Shown one piece after another: positions 48,810 through 58,240 of a stretch of 64,000 nucleotides of DNA. Positions within the stretch are counted from its first letter, which is position 1. Every line of letters starts with the position of its first letter. The translations under genes were made by a program, and so were the position numbers. The stretch comes from Chryseobacterium sp. 3008163. GTDB lineage: Bacteria > Bacteroidota > Bacteroidia > Flavobacteriales > Weeksellaceae. The DNA is taken from the NCBI RefSeq assembly GCF_003669035.1, contig NZ_CP033070.1:3472001-3536000 (forward strand). Direction: 5' to 3'. The notes beneath the pieces were generated by a model. That model ran no database searches. It saw nothing but the letters and a program-made list of their open reading frames with translations, and had not been told where the DNA came from.

Positions 48810-50261
48810 ATGAAAAAAATATTTTTATCTACCGCAATTGCTCTTTCAGTTTTTAGTATAAATTCTTGTGAAAGAAGCTTTGAAGAGATCAATACAGATA
48901 CAAGCAAAATAAAACAGCCTTCTGTAGGAAGTTTTCTGGTTCCGATTCAGTACGAAATGGGATCTTACGGATATAACAGAGCTGATGATTTTACGTTCGA
49001 TATCATGCAGGTTGCTCTGGATTTTCCTAATGAAGGAAACACAGTAAGCCGTTATTATTTAACGGAAAGTACCGGAAACGGATATTGGAATACAAGCTAC
49101 AAATGGCTGAAACAGGTAAGAGAACTGAATGAAGCTGCAAAAAAAGAGCAAAACAATAATTATCTCGCAATTTCTAAAGTTCTGAATGCATGGATTATGG
49201 CAAATCTTACCGATGCATTTGGCGATGTTCCGATGACGGAAGCTTTACGTCTTGAAGAGAATATTATGAAGCCAAAATATGATAAACAGAAAGACATCTA
49301 TTTATTCCTTTTGGATGATCTGAAAGCAGCAAATACTCTTTTTGATACTACAAAAACATTGAGTGAAGGTGATCTTTTCTTTCAGGCAAATGCAAGTACA
49401 GCAGGAATTATAAAATGGAAAAAATTCTGTAATTCTCTTTCGTTAAGACTTTTAACAAGGGTTTTAAACAAGAATGGCGAAGTAAATGTACATGCAAGAA
49501 TCAATGAGATTGTAAGTAATCCTACAGTTTATCCGATCTTTCAAAGTAATGCAGATGGTGCTACTTTAGATATTTCAGGGGTTGCTCCTTTGATGCCACC
49601 GATTGCAAGACCTCAGGATTTTACAGCATATAGAGCTTCAGGAGGATTTTTCACTCAGACTTTGGTAGACAACAATGACCCAAGACTAAGTATGTTTTTT
49701 ACTCAGGCTAAAAGTCTTCCGCCTGCAAATGCAAATATTGGTTATAAAGGTGTTCCGTCCGGATATGCATTGGGATCTACATTCGCTTATCAGCCTTCAA
49801 ACCTGAATCAAAATTTAGCAAAAGCTCCGCTGAAAATTTTGGTAATGCCTTATGCAGAGCTTCAGTTTATTCTTTCTGAATTAGCTCTTAAAGGAATTAT
49901 TCCGGGGAGTGCGCAAACATTCTACGAAAGTGGAGTGAAGGCAACTCTTGAACAATGGGGAGCAACCATGCCTGCAAACTATTTTGCCAATCCGAAAGTA
50001 GCTTACAACGGAACTTTAGAAAGAATCATGCTTCAAAAATATGTGGGATTATTCTTTGTAGATCATCAACAGTGGTATGAGCAGAGAAGAACAGGATTTC
50101 CTGTGTTGCCAAACAACGGAGGTTTGATGAATAATGCAAAAATGCCTCAGAGAATGCCTTATCCAACAGTTACAAAAGTTCAGAATTATGACAATTATGT
50201 AACGGCTTCTCAAAATATGGGTGGTGACAATATCAATACAAAAATGTGGTGGAATCAATAA
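48810..50261 (+). CDS. SusD/RagB-like outer membrane lipoprotein
   Basis: 483 residues with a lipoprotein signal (MKKIFLSTAIALSVFSINSC) and a helical SusD-like_2 type body (SFEEINTDTSKIKQPSVGSFLVPIQYEMGSYGYNRADD; ...AWIMANLTDAFGDVPMTEAL; ...AELQFILSELALKG; ...WYEQRRTGFPVLP). It forms the substrate-binding lid on the SusC channel. The SusC partner directly upstream is frameshifted in this sequence. The substrate is unknown; the neighbourhood (GDPD, calcineurin-like phosphoesterase) suggests organic phosphate rather than a polysaccharide. Confidence 0.9.
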   Translation: MKKIFLSTAIALSVFSINSCERSFEEINTDTSKIKQPSVGSFLVPIQYEMGSYGYNRADDFTFDIMQVALDFPNEGNTVSRYYLTESTGNGYWNTSYKWLKQVRELNEAAKKEQNNNYLAISKVLNAWIMANLTDAFGDVPMTEALRLEENIMKPKYDKQKDIYLFLLDDLKAANTLFDTTKTLSEGDLFFQANASTAGIIKWKKFCNSLSLRLLTRVLNKNGEVNVHARINEIVSNPTVYPIFQSNADGATLDISGVAPLMPPIARPQDFTAYRASGGFFTQTLVDNNDPRLSMFFTQAKSLPPANANIGYKGVPSGYALGSTFAYQPSNLNQNLAKAPLKILVMPYAELQFILSELALKGIIPGSAQTFYESGVKATLEQWGATMPANYFANPKVAYNGTLERIMLQKYVGLFFVDHQQWYEQRRTGFPVLPNNGGLMNNAKMPQRMPYPTVTKVQNYDNYVTASQNMGGDNINTKMWWNQ

Positions 50262-50290
50262 TCCCCAATTAATCAATAATCAAAATTATA

Positions 50291-51874
50291 ATGAATATAA
50301 AATTCTTATTGCCATCATTACTGGTTTCAGCGATGGCATTTTCCCAAACTTCAGTTTCAGGATATGTCTTTGAAGATCTTAATAAAAATCAGAAGAAAGA
50401 AAATCGTGAAAAAGGAATTGAAAACGTAGCCGTATCCAACGGAGCTCAGGTGGTTTTAACCGATAAAAGCGGAAAATACAGCTTGCCAATTTCAGAAGGA
50501 CAGACGATTTTTGTGATTAAACCTTCAGGATACATGATGGGTTTAAATCAAAATAATTTACCGCAATATTATTATCAGTACAAACCGAAAGGTTCGCCTT
50601 CAGATTTTAAGTACAAAGGAACAGCACCCACGGGAACACTTCCGAAAGAATTAAATTTTGGGTTGAATAAACAAAACGAGAGCAAAAATTTTGATATTTT
50701 GGTTTTCGGAGATCCTCAGCCTTACACAGAAAAGCAATTGGATTATTTCAAAAGAGCCATCGTGAATGAAGTTAAAGGGAACAAGAAAAATGCGGTTTTC
50801 GGAATCAGTCTGGGAGATTTGGTAGGGGATGATTTGAGTTTGCAGAAACCTTATGCCGATGTGATGAAGGAAATCGGTTTGCCTTGGTACAACGTAATGG
50901 GAAATCACGATATGAATTATGATGCGAAAGAAGATCAGCTTTCAGACGAAACTTTCGAAGCCACTTTTGGTCCTGCAAACTATTCTTTCAATTATGGAAA
51001 TGTACATTTCATCGTGCTTGATGATATTTTGTATCCGGATCCAAGAGATGGAAAAGGATATTGGGGAGGTTTCAGAGAAGACCAAATGCAGTTTATTCAG
51101 AATGATCTAAAACTGGTTGATAAAAACAAGTTAATCGTTATGTCTTTCCACATTCCTTTGGAACATAACAACGAAGATAATTTCAGAAATTCAGACCGTC
51201 AGAAATTGTTTGATGCGCTTGCTCCGTTTCCGAATGCATTGATGTTATCGGCTCACACGCACATTCAGCAACAGATTTTTTACGGAAAAGCTCAGGGCTG
51301 GAACGGTACAAAAGATCTTCATGAATACAACGTTGGTACAACTTGTGGAGATTGGTGGTCAGGAACTTCAGATGAAATCGGTTTGCCGACTTCTACGATG
51401 AGAGACGGTACGGCAAAAGGATATTCTTTTATCAGCTTTGAAGATAACCAGTATAAAGTGAAGTACAAAACGGCAGGAAAACCTGAAGATTATCAAATTC
51501 AGTTGTATGTTCCGAAAGTGATTCCTTATCCTTCAAAAACTTCGGCTAAAGTTCTGGCGAATTTCTTTATGGGAAGCAAAAAAGACAAAGTACAGTACAG
51601 AATTGATGGCGGAAAATGGGAAGAAATGGAATACAGCGAAACCATCGACCCGAATTTTGCACAAGCTGTTTTCAAATGGGATTCTACAGACAATCTGTTT
51701 CCGGGAAGAAGACCCTCAAATCCTGAACAGTCAAAACACATATGGACAGGCGGATTTGGAAACAAATTAACCCTTGGAAAACATAAAGTTGAGGTAAAAG
51801 CTCAGGACATGTTCGGAAACGAGTTCTCTGCATCAGAAGAATTTGAGGTTCAAAACTCAGTTCTTATTCCTTAG
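50291..51874 (+). CDS. Calcineurin-like secreted phosphoesterase
   Basis: 527 residues with a signal peptide (MNIKFLLPSLLVSAMAFSQ). A beta-sandwich N-terminal domain (VSGYVFEDLNKNQKKENREKG; SdrD/MetallophosN type) precedes the metallophosphoesterase core with all metal-binding blocks: FGDPQPYTEKQ, GISLGDLVGDD, VMGNHD and SAHTHIQQQ. A C-terminal domain follows. It hydrolyses phosphate esters in the periplasm or at the surface. It is 29 bases after the SusD gene, so the SusC-SusD-phosphoesterase genes form an operon. Confidence 0.9.
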   Translation: MNIKFLLPSLLVSAMAFSQTSVSGYVFEDLNKNQKKENREKGIENVAVSNGAQVVLTDKSGKYSLPISEGQTIFVIKPSGYMMGLNQNNLPQYYYQYKPKGSPSDFKYKGTAPTGTLPKELNFGLNKQNESKNFDILVFGDPQPYTEKQLDYFKRAIVNEVKGNKKNAVFGISLGDLVGDDLSLQKPYADVMKEIGLPWYNVMGNHDMNYDAKEDQLSDETFEATFGPANYSFNYGNVHFIVLDDILYPDPRDGKGYWGGFREDQMQFIQNDLKLVDKNKLIVMSFHIPLEHNNEDNFRNSDRQKLFDALAPFPNALMLSAHTHIQQQIFYGKAQGWNGTKDLHEYNVGTTCGDWWSGTSDEIGLPTSTMRDGTAKGYSFISFEDNQYKVKYKTAGKPEDYQIQLYVPKVIPYPSKTSAKVLANFFMGSKKDKVQYRIDGGKWEEMEYSETIDPNFAQAVFKWDSTDNLFPGRRPSNPEQSKHIWTGGFGNKLTLGKHKVEVKAQDMFGNEFSASEEFEVQNSVLIP

Positions 51875-51904
51875 ATTAATTTTTACTTTTTATATATTAC
51901 TTTC

Positions 51905-51940
51905 AGAAACCAGCTTATTAGTGAGCTGGTTTTGTTTTGA
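51905..51940 (+). terminator. Terminator after the phosphoesterase gene
   Basis: AAACCAGCTTA TTAG TGAGCTGGTTT hairpin followed by TGTTTTG. Confidence 0.8.
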
Positions 51941-51989
51941 TATAGAATTTCCTAATGACGTATTTTTATTAAATCAAAAACATAAACGC

Positions 51990-52018
51990 TTGTTTAAAAA
52001 AATGGTTTCGTAAATTTG
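51990..52018 (+). promoter_or_regulatory. Promoter of the SDR gene
   Basis: TTG (51990-51992), 18-base spacer and TAAATTTG (52011-52018): a full match to the Bacteroidetes TTG/TAnnTTTG promoter, with the ATG 19 bases further on. This is the clearest promoter in the window. Confidence 0.75.
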
Positions 52019-52037
52019 CACCATTAAAATTTAAATA

Positions 52038-52751
52038 ATGAATCTAAACGGAAAAAACGCCATCGTGACCGGTGGTGGTAGAGGTCTCGGAAAGGCTGTG
52101 GCTTTAATCCTTGCCAGCGAAGGAGTGAATGTAGGAATCACCGGAAGAAACGAAGAAAATCTTAAAATGACTGTCGACGAAATCCAGAAATTGGGTGTAA
52201 AAGCAGCGTACGCAGTTTTCAGCATAGATAATGAAATTCATGTAAAAGCAGGAATAGAATCAATTGTAGAACAATTGGGCGGTGTAGATATTCTCATCAA
52301 CAACGCAGGAATCGGCGACTTTGGTAGCATTGAAGACATGTCTTCTGAAGTTTGGGAGCAGGTGATCAAAACCAATCTTTTCGGAGTGTATTACGCTGCG
52401 AAAGCTGTTTATCCTTTCCTTAAAGAAAGAGGTGAGGGTGATATTATCAATGTTGCATCAACAGCAGGTTTGAAAGGCGGACCTAATATGTCAGCTTACG
52501 CAGCTTCAAAGGCTGCAGTGGTTTCTTTGTCTCAATCAATGATGGCGGAATGGAGAAAACAAAACATCAGAGTTGTCACTTTAACTCCTAGTACAATTGC
52601 TTCAGATATGTCAATTGAGGGCGGATTAACAGACGGAAATCCTGATAAAGTTCTTCAACCTGAAGATTTTGCAGAATGGGTAAGAGATATTTTGAAAATG
52701 AACAGACGTGCGTTGATTGCAAACGGATCTATTTTTTCTACAAACCCATAA
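52038..52751 (+). CDS. Short-chain dehydrogenase/reductase (3-ketoacyl reductase-like)
   Basis: 237 residues. Classical SDR features: N-terminal Rossmann motif VTGGGRGLGKAVA, INNAG, catalytic Ser in NVASTAG, and YAASKAA with the active Tyr and Lys. The GRNEENLK stretch after the second strand suggests NADP preference. FabG-like oxidoreductases reduce keto groups; the exact substrate is open, and it is a stand-alone gene outside any fatty acid cluster. Length and motif set are complete. Confidence 0.92.
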   Translation: MNLNGKNAIVTGGGRGLGKAVALILASEGVNVGITGRNEENLKMTVDEIQKLGVKAAYAVFSIDNEIHVKAGIESIVEQLGGVDILINNAGIGDFGSIEDMSSEVWEQVIKTNLFGVYYAAKAVYPFLKERGEGDIINVASTAGLKGGPNMSAYAASKAAVVSLSQSMMAEWRKQNIRVVTLTPSTIASDMSIEGGLTDGNPDKVLQPEDFAEWVRDILKMNRRALIANGSIFSTNP

Positions 52752-52847
52752 AGAAATTCCCTTCTCTGAAGGGGTGGATTTTTGTGAAACAAAAAGACGG
52801 GGTAGTTATAAATAATTGCAACTTTATATCAAGATGTAATATCAATA

Positions 52848-52878
52848 GGAGCGGACTTTAGTCCGCTTTTTCTTTGCC
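52848..52878 (+). terminator. Terminator after the SDR gene
   Basis: GAGCGGACT TTA GTCCGCTTTTTC hairpin with T tract. Confidence 0.8.
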
Positions 52879-52979
52879 TCAATACATCGGCTTTAGCCAA
52901 AACTTACTATTCTTAATGTTTCCAATCAATCTTAACGGTTAATTTTTCTAATCTTTCAATTTATAATTTTTTAAATATT

Positions 52980-52987
52980 TACTTTTG
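52980..52987 (+). promoter_or_regulatory. -7 box of prmA
   Basis: TACTTTTG matches TAnnTTTG and lies 15 bases before the ATG at 53003. Confidence 0.5.
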
Positions 52988-53002
52988 CAACAAATTACTC
53001 AC

Positions 53003-53830
53003 ATGCAAAATTATTTAGAATTCGATTTTAAAATACAACCTCTTCAACCTTGGAGTGATATACTAATGGCCGAGCTTATCGAAATAGGTTTCGACAGTTT
53101 TACGGAAGAAATTCATGGGATTTTAGGATATATTCAAAAAGATCTTTTCAAAGAAGAAGAACTGAAAGCGTTACCGCTTTTTCAAAACGAAGAAGTGAAA
53201 ATAGAATATACTTTCACAGAAATGCCCAATATCAATTGGAATGAAGAGTGGGAGAAGAATTTTGAACCTATTAATATTGATGATAAAGTTTTAATCAGAG
53301 CAGAATTTCATGAATCTGTAGAAGGAATGCACGAAATCATCATTCAGCCAAAAATGTCTTTCGGAACAGGTCATCATCCGACAACACATTTGATGATTCA
53401 GCAAATGATGGATATTGATTTTAAAGCCAAAAAAGTCTTAGACATGGGTTGTGGAACTTCAGTTTTGGCGATTTATGCAAAACAAATCGGAGCCGGAGAT
53501 ACAAAAGCAATTGACATCGACGAATGGTCAGTAGAAAATTCAAAGGAAAATGCAGTAAGAAACAATGTTGAATTGGATATCGAACTGGGAACAGCTGACA
53601 ATTTAGGAAAAGAAAATTACGATATTATTTTAGCCAATATCAATCGAAATATTCTGATTTCAGATATCCCAACATACGTTTCTGTTTTAAATGATGGTGG
53701 AAAATTATTGCTATCAGGATTGTGTTTCTTCGATGTAGATGATATTTTGGAAGTTTGTAAAGAAAATAATTTAGAACTGAAAAAGAAATTGCAGCGTGAA
53801 GAATGGGTAAGCTTATTGCTTGAAAAGTAA
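53003..53830 (+). CDS. prmA: Ribosomal protein L11 methyltransferase
   Basis: 275 residues from MQNYLEFDFK (53003); an upstream start at 52985 lies in the -7 box and is rejected. The N-terminal L11-recognition domain (LMAELIEIGFDSFTEEIHGILGY) is followed by the SAM-dependent methyltransferase core: FGTGHHPTTHLMI, KVLDMGCGTSVLAIYAKQIGA (motif I), IDIDEWSVENSKEN, and the NPPY-like equivalent ILANINRNIL. It methylates ribosomal protein L11. The SH3-domain gene follows after 16 bases, so the two are probably co-transcribed. Confidence 0.95.
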   Translation: MQNYLEFDFKIQPLQPWSDILMAELIEIGFDSFTEEIHGILGYIQKDLFKEEELKALPLFQNEEVKIEYTFTEMPNINWNEEWEKNFEPINIDDKVLIRAEFHESVEGMHEIIIQPKMSFGTGHHPTTHLMIQQMMDIDFKAKKVLDMGCGTSVLAIYAKQIGAGDTKAIDIDEWSVENSKENAVRNNVELDIELGTADNLGKENYDIILANINRNILISDIPTYVSVLNDGGKLLLSGLCFFDVDDILEVCKENNLELKKKLQREEWVSLLLEK

Positions 53831-53846
53831 ATCGTAAAATATTAAT

Positions 53847-54690
53847 ATGAAAACATTCATCACCATTTTATTTTTGTGCATTATTCAGCTTTTTTCTGCG
53901 CAGGAAGAAGATTACGAGTATGCGAATGGAGTTTTTCAGTTTGAAGAAAATAAAGCACAGAAAATTTTCACCGATTTTACGAGAATAAGACAATCGCCAA
54001 ATGTCAATGCTCAAATTCTGGATTCTCTCCAAACGAATCAACAAATCTTAATTCTCAAAAAGATGAAACCATCCTTAAATTAGGAGAAAGAAGAGCAAAT
54101 TGGTATAAAATATCTTACCAGAAAGGTGATGAAACTTCCGAGGGTTATGTTTGGGGCGGAAATCTTTGTGTAGGCTACAGAACTAAAAATGGATATGATT
54201 TTCTTTTTGGATTAACAAAAACCATTAGTAAAAAGACAAGGAACATCCTGAGATTATGATTATGCAAAATATTGCTTCCATCAAAATGGTTGAAGGAAAC
54301 ACATTGATTGATGAGGTTTCTTTCGATACCGGTTCAGGCGAAAGCTTGAGCTACGGAACTTTCAATATTGAGAGCAATCATAAGCTTAAAAATGTAGAAT
54401 TTACTTTAAAAGCAATGGTTTCTGGTGAAGCCTGCGGAATTGCGAGCTATGATCAATATGTTTTGGTGAAAGATAAAAAAATGATTGCACTTCCTCAGTT
54501 GATGAATGTTGGTGATGCAGATGTTTATTATCACAGTGAACAATTTGTTTTTCCTAACGATAAAGGCGGAATTCCCAATGCTTTTATCTTTAAAATGGAA
54601 GAGATGGAAAAAGATGAGAAAGAGCGGGAAAAGAAGAAAAATGCATCTAAAACTTATCTTTGGAATGGTGATTCTTATCGACTGAAATAA
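53847..54690 (+). pseudogene. SH3-domain secreted protein, broken by two one-base deletions
   Basis: The signal peptide MKTFITILFLCIIQLFSAQ starts a frame that stops at 54083. One A added to A5 at 54057-54061 carries the reading through LKKDETILKLGERRANWYKI to a second stop; one A added to A5 at 54230-54234 (ISKKDKEHPEIMIMQ) joins the last frame to the end at 54690. The repaired protein has about 281 residues. Residues ~40-110 are an SH3b-like domain (IRQSPNVNAQILDSLQTNQQILIL ... EGYVWGGNLCVG). Both sites are the same AAAAAG sequence and stop-free frames flank each break, so the gene is a strong sequencing-error or slippage suspect. Function unknown; the neighbour is prmA. Confidence 0.65.
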
Positions 54691-54709
54691 TTTTTAACTA
54701 TAAAATCTG

Positions 54710-54742
54710 AAAGCCACTGTAAAATACAGTGGCTTTTATTTA
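54710..54742 (+). terminator. Terminator after the SH3-domain gene
   Basis: AAGCCACTGTA AAA TACAGTGGCTT hairpin with T tract. Confidence 0.9.
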
Positions 54743-54800
54743 AGATATTTTCTCGATGTTATTTTTTTCAGTTTCCATGACTGAGAACAAGCAAAAAATA

Positions 54801-54828
54801 AAAACAGCACCAAGATTGATGCTGTTTT
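54801..54828 (-). terminator. Terminator after the terpene synthase pair
   Basis: AAAACAGCA / TGCTGTTTT inverted repeat with a 10-base loop. On the minus strand it is followed by TTTTTATTTTTT, so it ends the terpene synthase transcript. Confidence 0.75.
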
Positions 54829-54910
54829 AGTTGTAGAACTGTTGTTTGAGTATTTTACCACAAAATTGTATATCATTATCTATAATTTTTGTGATGAAAT
54901 CAGTTATAAT

Positions 54911-55909
54911 CTAAAGTGATGTATCTTCAGTTTCCCTATCTGGCCATGCAAAGCATTCAGGATCGTAGCGATTCGTATCTACCAAATAAAAAGTATTCAG
55001 ACCTTGTATCAGGCTGCCCCAGCCTAGGAACAATTGTTTTACGTCTTCCTGGTACTTACCAAAATCGGGAAGGTCTTCCTGTAAAGCAACAAGTTCTGCA
55101 AGATCATCATCATGAATTTTCATGGCTTCAGTCATGGCATCTTCTAATGACAAGTTATAGTTTCTCTGTAAGACGATAACGATATTCATAACTTCAGTAT
55201 CCTTGCTGAGTTCTTTTTTCAATCCCTGGATATCATTCTGCCAGGCAATAATTCTGGACCATACGGATCGAACACGTTGTATCACAGGATGGCGCTCTAC
55301 TTCTTCTGTTAAAAAGGTATGAAACTCTGCATCAACCAGATAGAAATAAGGGAATATTACAATTGAATATTCACGGAGTACTTTAAACAATGCAAGTGAA
55401 GGTACTGTTTGGGTTGCCTTATAAGTTGCCTCTTCCTGAGCACCATATCTTGTAACGGTGTAAAAAGTATCTGCCAAGCGTTTCATCCATTCATCAGGCA
55501 TAAAAGCACCAAATTCATCTCTGATTTTGGCGGCTTGGATGAAATAACCGGGATCTTCCGGAGTAAGACTGTCTCCTCTGAATATTGCTACGAGTCGGTC
55601 GCAATATCTACTGACCTCTTCTTCGGTTGAATATTCTAGTTGATCATCAAATATGGTATGGAAAACAACATACCGATGCATAGGTGTTACGCGCTCATAA
55701 CTTGCATAAGGATACATTCTTGCCGAGCACTTGTGCAGGTTCATGCTCTTGTATCGTTCACGGATATTTTCAGATAAATATACATAATCAGTGTCAATCC
55801 AGTTTCTGTAATCAATACCCATTTGTTCCATATTCGGATTGATTTTATCTGGCCAAGGGTAATAACCTTGAGGTAGGTAATTCGACGGGTTGTAATCTTC
55901 TGGTTTCAT
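54911..55909 (-). CDS. Class I terpene synthase A
   Basis: 332 residues, usual for bacterial terpene synthases. Aspartate-rich motif FDDQLEY (D88, D89, E92) for magnesium and diphosphate, NSE-type motif WQNDIQGLKKE (NDxxGxxxE) about 145 residues later, and a C-terminal RY pair in TNRYDPE are all intact, so it should be active. It cyclises a linear prenyl diphosphate (geranyl, farnesyl or geranylgeranyl) into a terpene hydrocarbon or alcohol; the product cannot be predicted. The second synthase lies 88 bases upstream on the same strand. No prenyltransferase or P450 is in the window. Confidence 0.88.
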   Translation of the reverse strand: MKPEDYNPSNYLPQGYYPWPDKINPNMEQMGIDYRNWIDTDYVYLSENIRERYKSMNLHKCSARMYPYASYERVTPMHRYVVFHTIFDDQLEYSTEEEVSRYCDRLVAIFRGDSLTPEDPGYFIQAAKIRDEFGAFMPDEWMKRLADTFYTVTRYGAQEEATYKATQTVPSLALFKVLREYSIVIFPYFYLVDAEFHTFLTEEVERHPVIQRVRSVWSRIIAWQNDIQGLKKELSKDTEVMNIVIVLQRNYNLSLEDAMTEAMKIHDDDLAELVALQEDLPDFGKYQEDVKQLFLGWGSLIQGLNTFYLVDTNRYDPECFAWPDRETEDTSL

Positions 55910-55997
55910 TTTTTTAAAATTAAAGTGATAAATTGATGTTTGATAGTTGGTTATTATGAGAGGATATTTTAAATTAAAAATATTCTTGTAAAAAGTA

Positions 55998-57014
55998 TTA
56001 TTGAACCTGATTCAGCTTTGCTTTTAGTTCTGCTGCCCCAGGAAATTCTGCTGCGGTATAACGATCCAGTTTTGTAGATATATTTTTCCATCCGCTCAGT
56101 ACCATGCTCATATAATGTACCCAGTTGATCACTGCGTCCTGCCAAATCCCAAAATCAGGAAGATTGGCTTGTAGTTCTAAAAATTCTTTCAGATCTTCAT
56201 TGTGAAGACGTAAATCTTCAATACAAGCTTCTTTGAGGGACATCTGCCGTTCGTGTTGAATCACTTTTACGATATTATAGTAAATACTGTCAGTTGCTTC
56301 ATCCTTCAGTACAGATTGTACTTCATTAAAAAAAGTAACCAGATGGCAAGCAAGTGTTTGCAGGCGAATGATTACAGGATGTGCATGAATCTCCGGTGGA
56401 AGAACGATTCCCGTTTCTAACTCTGTAAGCTGTAGAAAGGGATAAAGACAGATGGAATTTTCACGCAATGCAATGCATTCATTTACACTGGGATAGGCTT
56501 TGTTTTTCTTGTATTTTAATTCTGTTTCTAATCCTGTAAAATACCTACTGATCATTTGCGTAAAACGGGCAACTGATTCTTCTGGGATAAATTCAAGGAG
56601 TTCTTCTCTTAAAGAAGCCAGCATAGGTCCTAAAGGTATTCCTGAATCCTTAGCTGTTATTTCACCTTTCAATATTGCAATAGACTGGGTGTGTACATGT
56701 CCGATATCTTCCGGTTCACTTTCTTCATAGAGATCATCATTGTACAGAGTCCATAGCATTAATCTGCAGATGGGTTTGAACCGTTCAGGTGGTGCTGTTG
56801 GAAACCATTGAGCCGCAATATGTGCTGTTTTGGTTTTTTTATACTTTTTCCGAAGGTCTGGGTTCTGCTCATACAACCAGAGGTATTCCCCGTCGATCCA
56901 TTGGTTTTCGGTAATCTGTTGTAAGTGTTCGGCATTGGGATTTTTTAATGTAGGGAATGGGTACCTGAACTGCTGGCGAAGGAGTTCAAGGGTACTGAAA
57001 TTTTCATTATCCAT
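55998..57014 (-). CDS. Class I terpene synthase B
   Basis: 338 residues. NDDLYEE supplies the aspartate-rich motif (D93, D94, E97). The second metal motif reads FFNEVQSVLKDE: N, E, S in place but position 9 is Asp instead of the usual Glu, with Glu next to it, so the metal site is slightly unusual. A C-terminal LDRYTA supplies the RY pair. It is only moderately similar to the neighbouring synthase, so the pair is an old duplication or separate acquisition, and different products are expected. Its gene is the upstream member of the pair; the promoter is not recognised. Confidence 0.85.
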   Translation of the reverse strand: MDNENFSTLELLRQQFRYPFPTLKNPNAEHLQQITENQWIDGEYLWLYEQNPDLRKKYKKTKTAHIAAQWFPTAPPERFKPICRLMLWTLYNDDLYEESEPEDIGHVHTQSIAILKGEITAKDSGIPLGPMLASLREELLEFIPEESVARFTQMISRYFTGLETELKYKKNKAYPSVNECIALRENSICLYPFLQLTELETGIVLPPEIHAHPVIIRLQTLACHLVTFFNEVQSVLKDEATDSIYYNIVKVIQHERQMSLKEACIEDLRLHNEDLKEFLELQANLPDFGIWQDAVINWVHYMSMVLSGWKNISTKLDRYTAAEFPGAAELKAKLNQVQ

Positions 57015-57197
57015 ATTGTGTGAGTTTTGGTTTAGTTTTTCGCTAATATATGATATAATGCATTATAATTGTGTTTAATTTCATTTTTTCGTGAAATAAA
57101 ACAATGATGTGTTTTGAAACAGTAATATTGATGGGGAATTTCGAATGGAGAAAAAAATAAATGTTGGAAGAAATTCGGAATTTCTTCCTTTGTATTG
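57015..57197. other. Spacer upstream of the terpene synthases
   Basis: About 180 bases, AT-rich, with no gene. It must hold the terpene synthase promoter (minus strand), but no TAnnTTTG box is recognised. Confidence 0.4.
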
Positions 57198-57467
57198 ACA
57201 AATTTCATACTTTTTTATTATCCCATTTTAGCACAAGAAAAAGAATATTGCCGACAAGTAAGTTTTCTTAAATATGACATAGTGATGAAAGGTTTTGAAA
57301 ATCATCAGAAAGATATTCACTTCTTTAAATCAGTTAAACCTGAAATACTCGGAAAGTTGATCTACTATGATAAAGTTGTTTGTATAGAATCTTTCTGTCC
57401 CTGCAATATCTGCCGTAAGATTCATTTGTCAGTGGATGCTGAATACAGATGTAACAGAAACATATGA
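57198..57467 (+). pseudogene. RteC-like fragment (conjugative transposon regulator remnant)
   Basis: An open stretch of ~90 residues with KGFENHQKDIHFFKSVKPE, then ILGKLIYYDKVVCIESFCP, close to the N-terminal part of RteC-family proteins (EIxFFKxIKPxIxxKLIYY). No good start codon is present and the C-terminal two thirds of RteC are missing, so this is a truncated remnant. RteC regulates excision of Bacteroides conjugative transposons. Its position next to a tRNA-derived direct repeat supports a mobile element scar. Confidence 0.55.
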
Positions 57468-57516
57468 GTAAATATAAATAAAAAAGAGAAACCAAATATT
57501 GATTTCTCTTTTTTAG

Positions 57517-57950
<434 letters not shown>

Positions 57951-57981
57951 ATTTGCAATTTTGAAAAAACTACTAAAACAG

Positions 57982-58056
57982 TCGGGGCGGCAGGATTCGA
58001 ACCTGCGACCTCCTGGTCCCAAACCAGGCGCGATGACCGGACTACGCTACGCCCCG
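57982..58056 (-). tRNA. tRNA-Pro (anticodon TGG)
   Basis: 75 bases. Acceptor CGGGGCG/CGCCCCG, anticodon arm CCTGG-TTTGGGA-CCAGG gives TGG, T arm with GGTTCGAATCC. CCA is not encoded. It is probably co-transcribed with tRNA-Arg (order Pro, then Arg). Confidence 0.95.
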
Positions 58057-58240
58057 ATTAAAGGTCATCTTTACAAGTTTTACCTTGTTTTTTGTGGGTG
58101 CAAATATATGAATTTTTTTGATAAGTCAAAATTAATATTAGATTAATTTGAAAAATATCTTTGAAGAACATAATTTAGAATCTAAATTGAAGATTAAAAA
58201 AAACAAAATAGGCAGGAATTATCTATTGTGGTGATGTTAA

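Noticed and set aside
54916..55179. Plus-strand open frame across the end of terpene synthase A
   Set aside because: Antisense shadow of an intact coding sequence with all family motifs.
57481..57516. Functional terminator at the first repeat copy
   Set aside because: The hairpin AAGAGAAACCAAATATTGATTTCTCTT is present in both repeat copies and is probably the natural terminator of the tRNA unit; at copy 1 it is just part of the duplication, so it was not listed separately.
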